From positions 1,377,001 through 1,441,000 of the forward strand of contig NC_092575.1 in assembly GCF_037975245.1 (NCBI RefSeq): DNA of 64,000 bases, read 5' to 3'. The notes under the pieces are model-generated. The model worked only from the letters and a program-made list of their open reading frames with translations, was not told the origin of the DNA and did no database searches. Of this stretch, positions 12,449 to 21,163 are shown piece by piece; position 1 is the stretch's first letter; each line of letters starts with the position of its first letter. The position numbers and the translations under genes are program-made. The DNA comes from Apostichopus japonicus. Taxonomy: Eukaryota; Echinodermata; Holothuroidea; Aspidochirotida; Stichopodidae.

Positions 12449-13000
12449 GTTTTTGTTTTACTTTAAAAAAAAATGACGTAACTATTGAATCGTCAAGGTA
12501 CACCACCGAAAATTGACAAATTGAGCATTTGCATATTATATTAACAATCAGCCCAATTACCATGAAAGAAAAGAAAAAGAAATGAAGAACAGGAAAGAAG
12601 AAATTATGACTTTCTGCCCCCAAAAATATATGTATAATCGACTTGATTTCAATGAAAGTTCAAACATTTCTGTTTTTAAGAAGGATTTATACCTCTCCAG
12701 GTAATGAAGCAAAAGTTAATGAACTTTCATTCAGTGGTGCATTTTCTTATTTTTTTTATTAGAGGAGTACTATTTGACAGTAATCTAATTATAAACATCT
12801 GTTCGGCGTAACCACATTTCAGGAAACGAATGACCGAACGTAAAAAATGCTACTTTTAGTGCAGAAATGCATATATTTTATGCTTAACTATAACAACCGA
12901 ACGGAAATCATACTCTAAAAGTTAAGTTATGAATGGTGGATTTATTTTTGAGTTATTATGTTTCCCCCCGTTTCCCCCCTGCGGATAAGCATCACTAAGC
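12449..13000. other. GPCR 3' flank
   Basis: AT-rich sequence after the stop codon, presumably 3' UTR then intergenic. I see no clear AATAAA signal close to the stop. No other ORF is supported. Confidence 0.4.
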
Positions 13001-13009
13001 CGTATATAA

Positions 13010-13130
<121 letters not shown>

Positions 13131-13234
13131 CTCGGCCATTTGACACCGAATTAGTTCCTTTGTGTTGATGAGATATCGAAACTTACCACGTAAGCACGTA
13201 TGACAAAACAATGACACAGCGGGACCACAGATAT

Positions 13235-13270
<36 letters not shown>

Positions 13271-13271
<1 letters not shown>

Positions 13272-14109
13272 TATATTGTTATTATTATTATTTATAAACT
13301 ATAAACATTATGCAATACTCACGAATACAAGATTAATCCTGCTATTCTTACTCTGAATTCATTCAATCTTACGACTTTACAATATTGATTGAAGTTTGTT
13401 TGAATTGAATTTTATTATGGACTTTACAATAATTGGCTCAACTACAATGTAGAACAATATCAGTTGCCTTCATCTTTGAGAATTGATACGACAAAAGCTT
13501 AAATCTTGCTAAACTCCCAAAGTTGGTAACAAACAAATATGCTTTCTAACACTTGTGTTCATCCAGGAACACAATGGACAAGTGGTATATTGAATGTATA
13601 GGAAAATAGGGTAATTAACAAACCTATATCTCAAGTTTAAAATTTAAAATATTAAGACAGACTGGAGTATATATGTTACGTTGTTAACTATAGTCATTTA
13701 GTGCATGTCATTGCTAGCATGTTCATCTATTTAAAAACCTTTTGGTTCTTCATCCAGTGAACTATGTTAGAATTGAATACATATTGGAATAACTGTACAG
13801 TATAAGAACAATGGAGATCATGCACACTATACTGTCATCGATATTTTAACTTATTCTCTTCATCATCTTTCTCATGGCCATACGTTGCAATTTCTCCTCC
13901 TGATTTACCTTACTTTACTTGATGGTATATCTTCCTTCTTTCGCAGACTGAACTTCCTTCCAAATATTTGAAGGCGAACTATCAAATACCTGGATAGCAG
14001 CTTTTTTTTTTACTTTCATGATAAGCTGGAACTGCTGAACATTCATGGTTGCTATTTCAACTGCTTGTGTTGGGGCATTTTACATAGAAAACACAGCTTC
14101 TTTACTGCA
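13271..14109. other. Non-coding stretch
   Basis: AT-rich intergenic DNA with no ORF of note and no repeat I recognise. Confidence 0.5.
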
Positions 14110-14119
14110 GTACAGTATA

Positions 14120-14436
14120 CAGGCGCGTAGCCAGGAATCTGCCAAGGGAGGGGCGAAAATGTAGGCAAATTATCAGAGCCGTATAGAAACGGCATTTTAA
14201 ACTATCTAAGCGTAGCGCCACTTTGATTGGCGCGAAGCGTACAAGAAAATTTTGGCTTAAAATGCCTCCCAGGTCGCTGGAAATGGCACTTCCCAGGCCT
14301 TGTCAGTTGCATCTTAGCATTTTCTCTTTTGAAATTACTAGCGATATCATAAAAACATTTAAAAAATAAATTAAAAATATGCTCAAGGGGGGGGGACGGC
14401 TGCCCCCTTCGCCCCCTCCCCTTGGCTACGCGCCTG
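14120..14436. mobile_element. hAT-like MITE, 0.32 kb
   Basis: Ends are CAGGCGCGTAGCCAGG and CTTGGCTACGCGCCTG. GTACAGTA occurs just before the left end (14110-14117, with two extra bases TA) and directly after the right end (14437-14444), matching an 8-bp hAT target duplication. The interior contains poly-G (about 14388-14397) and the same module seen at 5205-5260 and 18405-18450, in opposite orientation. It has no coding capacity, so it would depend on a transposase elsewhere. Confidence 0.75.
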
Positions 14437-14444
14437 GTACAGTA

Positions 14445-15131
14445 GTTTCAAAAAGTCATTTCTGCAGTCAAAATAAACTTAAAAGACTTCGTTACTTAAT
14501 TACTTTTGATGGCTGGTTAAACCCCTTTCAAATTGCAACATATATAAGGTAACCGACAAAGGCTTCTGTCCAAACTTCTTTTCAGCATTAATATTGCCCT
14601 CCATTGATTGTTCCCAGTTTCTTTCTTTCATTAAAGTGGATGGCGACCCTAATAAAAATCTACCTTAAAGTGACGGTCATCTTCCTGATAATTTCCATTC
14701 CAGATAATCTTGAGGAACTGAGCGACCATGATGATTCTTAGGCTATAAGGTGAATATTGACATCTCTGATTTCAAGCCTAGAGACAGTCCATAGATTGTA
14801 CGTACTGTACCGGGATTAAAAGTGTCCCTGGAAATGTCCCCGCATTTTATGTACTGTCAGGGGATATCCCAAATTTGAAACAAGGTCCTGATTTATTTCA
14901 ATTTTTAAATGCTTGGCATTCTGTTCGTCCATTTTAGTAGACACCTTGTACATGATAAGATGTGATTGTTTACAAGTACAAATGTAATGATTTACTCTTG
15001 GCCCACAGATAAAGCAACCCAGATCATGGACTAATTCGATAGCCTGTTATTGACACTTGGGACGCATCTTGTTTATATTTAGTGATGCAGCATACTGTAC
15101 TTCCAGTGGGCTATAGTAATCCCAAATAATT
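14445..15131. other. Non-coding stretch
   Basis: Intergenic sequence between two transposons; nothing recognisable. Confidence 0.45.
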
Positions 15132-15479
15132 ACTCGTGTACTATGGTAGGCCATACGGGAAATAATTGCTGATTGAAAATCCGAACGAATTAAAATTATA
15201 CCCAGGGGCGGATCCAGGGGGGGGGCCGACCCGGCCCCGGCCCCCCCTTTTTGGAAATCAGTTGCGTTTTTTAATGTGGGAGTACTTCAAATTCCTAATA
15301 GGCATAACTTGGTGAAAGAAAAGCCTAATATATATCCAGCTGCTCTTCCCTGAAATGCGATCGTTTTTATTCCAAATTTGAAACTAAGGCAATAATCAGG
15401 CCTACGCGACATCAAGTATTAATTAGATACGGCTCAGTACTATAGTGCTGACTATTACTGTCAGGGAAAATCAATGCAC

Positions 15480-15592
15480 AGTTAGCAAGTATATCATAAT
15501 TATCTGAATGAAAGGGGGTGTAGGCGGTTTTACACTATCTAACGCAACGTAGTCGCCAAGAACCTGAAGTATTTTTAAGGGAGGGCCCGAGG
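15480..15592 (+). mobile_element. Inverted partial copy of a Penelope-like element
   Basis: This stretch is the near-perfect inverted match of about 17905-17992. In the facing copy that sequence is reverse-transcriptase coding, reading EVFLREGPIISGNGSP. Here it breaks off right after GGGAGGGCCCG. Penelope-like elements often insert with partial inverted copies, so this is probably the other arm of the same insertion. Confidence 0.7.
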
Positions 15593-15701
15593 AACATGAA
15601 CTTACAGCATGCTCCTCGTGGTGAAACATAATTGCACTATAGGTGAACTGAGTGAACTGTTAATAGTAGGAGAGACTAGTGTAGGTTCTTATGACCAACT
15701 C

Positions 15702-15744
15702 GACCGGTTTCTGCTCTCAAACTTTATAGGAGGAGCTTCATCAG
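15702..15744 (-). ncRNA. Hammerhead-ribozyme-like core of a Penelope-like element (decayed)
   Basis: On the minus strand the order is CTGATGA, a helix-II candidate with GCTC pairing to GAGC, then GAAACCGGTC. These are the conserved hammerhead core parts. Penelope-like elements are known to carry minimal hammerhead motifs in their terminal repeats, and this lies 3' of the minus-strand RT remnant, as expected. An extra A before GAAAC and poor helix-I pairing suggest it no longer folds properly. Confidence 0.35.
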
Positions 15745-15845
15745 TAGTAGCTTTGAATATTTTATATTCGGCCTGGGCGTCTGGTTCTCAAAATGCATCT
15801 ATTTTCTGTGCACGAGTTTTTATGGACTCATAGTGCAGCTATAAG

Positions 15846-15986
15846 AGCATCTAAAAGAGCTTCGTGTGAACCTTGAGAGTCAGCTGATTCTTCGTTAGTA
15901 TGAAACCTTGAGTTAACAAGTAAATCTTTGAGATTTTGGGCCCTTTGTAGGCTAGAATCGGTTCTTTTGGAAACAGTTTGGATAAT
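15846..15986 (-). pseudogene. Post-RT region of the Penelope-like element, frameshifted
   Basis: Two overlapping minus-strand frames together give pieces typical of Penelope proteins after the RT domain: LSKLFPKEPILAYKG and then KDLLVNSRFHTN. Switching frame is needed, so it is broken. It continues upstream across the 15995-16890 insertion to the RT remnant. No GIY-YIG endonuclease follows; that part appears deleted. Confidence 0.55.
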
Positions 15987-15994
15987 TCCGCGTG

Positions 15995-16890
15995 CAGGGG
16001 CGTAGCGAGCGGGGGGGGGGATGTGGGGGTGTAACACCCCCCAATACTTTGGTCGCTGTGGGCAAATTTTGGGTCTGTCGGCAAAAGGAGAAAAGGTGAA
16101 GAGAGCGGAAGGGGAAGAAAGAAGGAAAGCTGAATAGAGAAAAGGAGAACGGGAGCTTCTTTATCGGTTATTTCGATTTTCCAGTTCTTCATCTGATAAA
16201 CTCATTCACCAATCCAATCACCCGACACCTGCAAGTTAAAAACCTCTCGGCAAATAACTGATAATGTCACGGCCGTCAGTATAGCTACTGTAGCCAGGCT
16301 CAGCTAGACGAGTGCCAGAATCGCCGGCAACTCAGTGAAAGAAATGGAATTAAGGGCTTCCGTATAGGCCGCAGCCCATGAGTCGTGCTATCGTGTGACA
16401 ACGTGTTGTTATTATCCTCTGTTCAGAATGACGTCATCACAGATGTCATTCGTTCTCCGTGGAAAACTTAAGGACACGGCTCACGAATTGTACACAATTT
16501 TTAACGTTTCTCGCTTGTATATCAATGAATGTTGTTATTTCTCATTACCGGGAAGTTTTCTGAACATTTTCATCACGAAGTTTCACTATTTCAACAATCG
16601 GTGAAAGAGAAAACACAGTTCGATAATTGGTCCCAATTAATTCTTCTTCTGCCGACTGCCATAAAACTAATATCGAAATGGAAATTCTACGGTGCCAAAT
16701 TTGACTTAAAATATGCACCAGATTGCATCTAAGGACGTTTCAAAACTAAAAATTTTCCAAAGGGGGAGGGGGACACCCCCTCCCCTTAGACCCCTCCCCC
16801 ATTTCAGTCACTACTTCCAGATCAGTCGGCAAATCAAATCCTCCACCCCCCCCCCCCAACAACAACAACAAAACCTTCGCTACGCCCCTG
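15995..16890. mobile_element. hAT-type non-autonomous element inserted in the Penelope remnant
   Basis: Ends CAGGGGCGTAGCGA and TCGCTACGCCCCTG are inverted repeats (one possible mismatch depending on length). TCCGCGTG flanks both sides exactly (15987-15994 and 16891-16898), a perfect 8-bp duplication, diagnostic of hAT. Poly-G/C runs sit just inside each end. No transposase ORF was recognised; open frames at 16395-16732 have no family resemblance. Confidence 0.88.
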
Positions 16891-17040
16891 TCCGCGTGTT
16901 GCGAGATTAAGTGCCAATGTTTCAAGAGTACATTTTTCAAATGCGTGGTTTTGATATGGGGTGTATAGGTAAGCTTGAACACCATTGGTGGTTCCTTTTT
17001 TTTAGGTTTGGTAGTGAGGTATTGCCCACGGTTTTCAAAT

Positions 17041-17905
17041 TTTATGCCTTTCGTGGCTGAGGCAATTTCCTCTTTCTGAGTAACAGTTTCTCTGTGAACG
17101 CATTCTTTTTCTGTAAGAAATCAGTCTCATTGTTACATAGACGTGCGTATCGTAAAACTTCCCCTTTAATGAAGCCTTTAAAGGTGGCAAGTGGGTGTGC
17201 AGAGTTTCTGTCGAGGTATTGGAAGGTTTCCGTGGGTTTGGTGTAGACTTTGGTGTCTAATAACTCATTGGTTTCAAACCTTGGACCTTTGAAGATTTTC
17301 AAATCTAGGTATGTTACCTCTGTGTGTAATATTTCTACCGTAAACTTTAAGAAGCGGTGAATTTCATTCAACCTGTTTACTAGTTGTTCAAGTTCCTGAG
17401 GTGAACCGTCGTAAAGCAATAGAATTTCATCTCTATAGCGGAGCCATTTTAAGATTTTATTATCTGTCGGTAAAATCTGGTTTTCCAGTCTATGCATGAC
17501 GATATCACAGATTTCCGGAGAGGCTTGGCTACCCATGGCGCAACCGATCTTTTGTAGATAGAATTGGTTATTGAACTCGAAACAGTTTCTTGTTAAAAAT
17601 AAGTTCAATTAGTTTGCGCATGGATATGGAAGATATTTTATTTATTCCATATTCGCTTTTTCCGCCTTTTCATAGACTTCTTGACATATATCTAATGCCT
17701 CCTCTTGAGGAGTATTGGCATACATGGCGACGACATCGAGTGTAGCAAGTACTACTGCTTTTGGTAACGGGGGGCTTCCACAATTTTCAGAATGTGATTT
17801 GTGTCTTTCACATAGGTGCTTTGTTTTAATACAATAGGAAGCAAGAAATAGTCCACAAATTCCGATATTTTTTTCGGTCGGTGATCCGTTTCCGCTTATT
17901 ATCGG
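17041..17905 (-). pseudogene. Penelope-like element reverse transcriptase fragment
   Basis: Reading the minus strand from about 17905 down: GPIISGNGSPTEKISEFVDY, then LATLDVVAMYANTPQEEA (the RT motif A aspartate), then after a break a 188-residue ORF at 17608-17042. This contains CAMGSQASPE, matching the Penelope signature AMGS-x-SP, and RYRDEILLLY where a YxDD-type motif is expected, then FIKGEVLRYARLCN. Penelope-like elements copy RNA into chromosomal nicks, usually with a GIY-YIG nuclease. Here the second catalytic Asp is Glu, the frame is broken near 17610-17640, and the nuclease is missing, so the copy is dead. The orientation is opposite to the partial copy at 15480. Confidence 0.85.
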
Positions 17906-18049
17906 GCCCTCCCTTAAAAATACTTCAGGTTCTTGGCGACTACGTTGCGTTAGATAGTGTAAAACCGCCTATACCCCCTTTCATTAATATGTATATCATA
18001 ATTATCTCATTGAATATATCTTGTTTTATGTTTTTTCTTGGGGTGAATC

Positions 18050-18500
18050 CAGTGGCGGCGGAACCGGGGGGGGGGGGGCTTGGGGGCTCAGCCCCCCAAT
18101 GAAAAAGATGAGGGGGCAAATGCATGATAAGCCCCCCAATATTTATTTAATTAATTATTTAATTATTGCATTTAATTGCAAGTAGTAATTTACTACACTC
18201 AAACGTCTTTGCGAGTACACTACGAGTAATAGCTACTCTCTTAAAACACCATCGAATATACAAATTACAATGTTTTTACAGATTTTTACGTGCAATCTGA
18301 GAAATTGCAGGCTTGAGACCCATATTTTAGGGCTAGGTATTCGAAGCATAAAACACTCGGGAAGTGCCGTTTCCGGCCATCTGGAGGTTTGAAAAACCCA
18401 AAATTTTCTTGTACGCTCCGCGCCAACCGATGGTGGCGCTCCGCTTAGATAGTCTCCACACATTAGCCCCCCCAATAATTTTCCGGTTCCGCCGCGCCTG
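18050..18500. mobile_element. hAT-type MITE, 0.45 kb
   Basis: Ends CAGTGGCGGCGGAACCGG and CCGGTTCCGCCGCGCCTG are inverted with one mismatch. GGTGAATC flanks both sides exactly (18042-18049 and 18501-18508), an 8-bp duplication. A poly-G run follows the left end. The right half shares the CTTGTACGCTCCGCGCCAAC module with the elements at 4583 and 14120, pointing to one dispersed family. Confidence 0.9.
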
Positions 18501-19699
18501 GGTGAATCTGGTGTCATAATTTTCGCAAAAAAGAAAGAAACAAATCGAAGCAAATAATAGTGTAACCATTGTACATGCACTGTTGAGCGTTGTTAAATAT
18601 GTGTCTATCGAGAAAAAATATGTGCACAAAAAAGCGTGTCTGCAACGTTTCTGGTTTTTCTAGTTTTTGGCGAAATGTTTCACCATTTTGCATCTAAGCA
18701 CTCACAATTAACCAAAAATTTCCAAGGAGGAGGGGACAACCCCTCCCCAGACCCCTCCCTAGGACAGACCCCTCCCCAGGACGCAGATCACTAAAGTGCT
18801 ACCATCGGGATGTCGGCCCCCCCTTTCTCAAAATCCTGGATCCGCCCCTGATACCGGTATTAATTCTATTTAATACCGGCATTAATTCTCAGACAATCAC
18901 CATGTAGCTTCATATACCGGTATTAAATAGAATTAATACCGGCAATAAATAGAATTAATACCGGCATTTAATAGAATTAATACCGTCATTAATATAGACC
19001 ATCTTTGTTTAGTTGGCACTGCAAATTTAGTGGCGCTACAGTGTAATATGCAATGTTATTAACAAGTTTCCAGCTCTTGTGCCAGGCGTGAAACTTCCAC
19101 GTTAGTTCATCCAGAGACACTGATGCGACATTGTATACTCGTCTTCATCCAGGAGTCTTCCAAGCTTTGCATAGCGTAATGCTCTTCGAAGATTAACAAA
19201 CCGGTTCAACTAGCATTGCGAACTGGTAAAACATCGGATTGTGTGGGATTGGAAGTCAACATTTGTCAATAACCTGTAAGTATCGTAACTTCGCTTCTCG
19301 ACGAAAATCACGCAGATATTGTACTTTGTCTATCATGCGTGCTATTGCGTTGATACACTTTGCTTTCTACAGCAGAAATAACTACGCTGCTTTCACGCTG
19401 CAGCAAGAGGGATTAACACTAGCTCAGAGCATTACAGCTTCAAAATTCGCTAATGTGATTGGTCTATTTATTGCCGGTATTAATTCTATTTAATGCCGAT
19501 ATTAATTATATGTAATGCCGGTATAAATTATGTTTAATGCCGGTATTAATTCTATTACATATATACCGGCATATGAAGCTACATGGTGATTGGCTGAGAA
19601 TTAATGCCGGTATTAAATATAATTATTACCGGTAATAATTTTAGTTCATACGGACATAAAATCAACAATTATTTCCCGTATGGCCTACCATACTCGTGT

Positions 19700-20720
19700 C
19701 GTGTAAAATTTTAGTGTGGACGGTCAACGTATATATGGGTGACGTTCTTTAACGTTTTTCTCCGCTCCTATTGGCCTATACGCCTATGCATGTATGTAAC
19801 TTTCATTTTGCACTACTGTATTATATCATGCACTTTGTGTAGGCTATGACAACCATAGCGGAAGACGTTATTGTCATTGGTAAACAAGTCGCATAACCAC
19901 TTAACACTTTTTTGTGCAGTTAGATTCTTTATAGTTTTAGATTTTATGAAACCATCATTAGAGCATGACTTTAAGCAAGAAAAGTTACACTAATATCGAC
20001 AAATAACACGGTTAACTGGAATTCTCACAATCACATCTAATCACACAGCAGTTCTAATTAAGGGGGTTCACCCGTTCTCCGTATCCGCCGCTTAAGAGGC
20101 TCCAGGATTTCTAAGAAGCGGGAAGGGGGAAGGGGGGTCAGGACCGAAATCCTCATCGGGGAAAAATGGTGCATTCTAAGGCATATTTAGGCTATAAATT
20201 AGGTCTATAAATAGGTCTGCATGTAAGTGTGTGCTGATGAATACTTTTAAGTTTTTATGTACATCTTTGATTAGTAAAGAAAACTGAAATATGAACGAAT
20301 TTCTTTGAATGAAGTAAATCAAACTTCCTTCGCCAAAGTCCTTTCCCCCTTTGCACTGATCGTCCATAAACACAATCATAAATTGATTTATCTATGAACA
20401 CAATAAGAGTTCTTTGTAGAGAACTCACGAAGACAATATCGAATAGCGCCATCACTTCGACCTCGCGAAATATGCATACAAATCATTAAACTTCTTGCCT
20501 GATCAATGGCAACATACTGTGATCGCTTATTTTTCGAGTTAATCGCAGTCAGTGAAGGACAACATATTCTCATCAGCTTTTATTTCAAAATTTGCACTTC
20601 TCTGTTTTCAGTAATTCTTTTATGGCAGAATAGCTCTATTTCGAGTCCTGTCATAAAATTGATACCCGTTACTGACCCTGTTAGTCTAGAGGTCATGAAC
20701 AAATTGCCTTAGTGAAATAT
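19700..20720. other. Intergenic stretch upstream of Mondo
   Basis: No ORF worth calling. It separates the transposon nest from the Mondo start region and may hold distal promoter elements. Confidence 0.45.
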
Positions 20721-20727
20721 TTCTCCA

Positions 20728-20735
20728 TGACGTCA
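20728..20735. promoter_or_regulatory. CRE octamer TGACGTCA upstream of Mondo
   Basis: A perfect palindromic cAMP-response element, the CREB/ATF site, about 140 bases before the proposed Mondo start codon. No experiment links it to this gene, but its position fits a proximal promoter. Confidence 0.5.
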
Positions 20736-20760
20736 CAACAAAACATTGTCGGGTCACTTA

Positions 20761-20774
20761 ACAAAATGGCGCTC
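20761..20774 (+). promoter_or_regulatory. YY1-like core promoter motif
   Basis: ACAAAATGGCGCTC closely matches the AANATGGCGNC form of the YY1 site, which commonly sits at or just after transcription starts of TATA-less animal genes. Its place 100 bases before the Mondo ORF suggests a start site nearby. Confidence 0.45.
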
Positions 20775-20834
20775 GTCTCTCAGGCCTACGCTACAGAATG
20801 TCGTCTAATATTTGAAGTGTATTACCCCTTTTAA
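20766..20834 (+). CDS. Possible 22-codon uORF in the Mondo 5' UTR
   Basis: The ATG inside the YY1-like motif (A at -3, G at +4, a strong context) opens 22 codons ending at TAA, 39 bases before the first of the two candidate Mondo starts. If the transcript begins upstream of it, it would reduce translation of the main frame. If transcription starts inside the YY1 motif, it is absent from the mRNA. Confidence 0.3.
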   Translation: MALVSQAYATECRLIFEVYYPF

Positions 20835-20873
20835 CTGTTCCAAATGTGTGACTTTATAAGAAATTGGGATAGG

Positions 20874-21163
20874 ATGGCGAGAGATGATAATACTTCTGCG
20901 CTCATAGCAGAACATTTCTTTCCTGGAGATTGGAGGGAGAGAAAAGAAAAACGCGAGTTAATTCACTCAGGCCATTTTATGGTGAGCGATCCTTTCAAGG
21001 GCGATGACAAATCCAAGGACATCCTTGAACAACAACCAGGTTACGATTTTGAAAAGTATGCTTCTTCAGGAACGAGTGACACCTACAAATTTAACCCACC
21101 CGACTTGGATATTGATGCATCGTTTGCAAAACTGTTTGAATGTCTTAATCTTGCGTACACTGG
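20874..21163 (+). CDS. MLXIP: Mondo exon 1: start, MCR I and MCR II
   Basis: The coding part ends at donor GG|GTAGGT in phase 2. [12 protein letters not shown] matches Mondo conserved region I, part of the glucose-sensing inhibitory module. The end segment [20 protein letters not shown] matches region II, which carries a CRM1 export signal in vertebrates. An in-frame ATG at 20844 would add ten residues but has a poorer context (C at -3) than ATG 20874 (A at -3, G at +4). Confidence 0.88.

Larger units (their letters stand above)
15203..18850. mobile_element. hAT-like element with CAGGGGCGGATCCAGG ends, inserted in the long-TIR element
   Basis: The two ends are perfect inverted repeats over 16 bp (CAGGGGCGGATCCAGG and its complement). 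ATACC flanks both sides (15198-15202 and 18851-18855), a 5-bp duplication confirmed by comparing the interrupted arm with the intact arm of the host element. Subterminal regions are poly-G/C rich. Most of the 3.65 kb is not its own: it holds a Penelope-like remnant (about 15.48-17.99 kb) and two smaller hAT elements. There is no transposase. Similar ends and the same duplication length as the 4583-6450 element suggest the same family. Confidence 0.75.
15140..19691. mobile_element. Long-TIR DNA element (~0.9 kb without insertions), split by a nested insertion
   Basis: The left terminal region (15140-15202 continuing at 18851-18985) is the inverted match of the right terminal region (about 19475-19691). 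Shared blocks in order include ATGGTAGGCCATACGGGAAA, CGAA..AATTAAAATTA, ATACCGGTATTAATTC and CACCATGTAGCTTCATAT. ACTCGTGT flanks both ends (15132-15139 and 19692-19699), an 8-bp target duplication. Each arm has sub-repeats of an ACCGGTATTAAT-type palindrome. The left arm is interrupted exactly where the CAGGGGCGG element begins, and removing that element restores the arm. About 490 bp lie between the arms; no transposase is visible. hAT and P elements both make 8-bp duplications, so the superfamily is uncertain. Confidence 0.75.
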
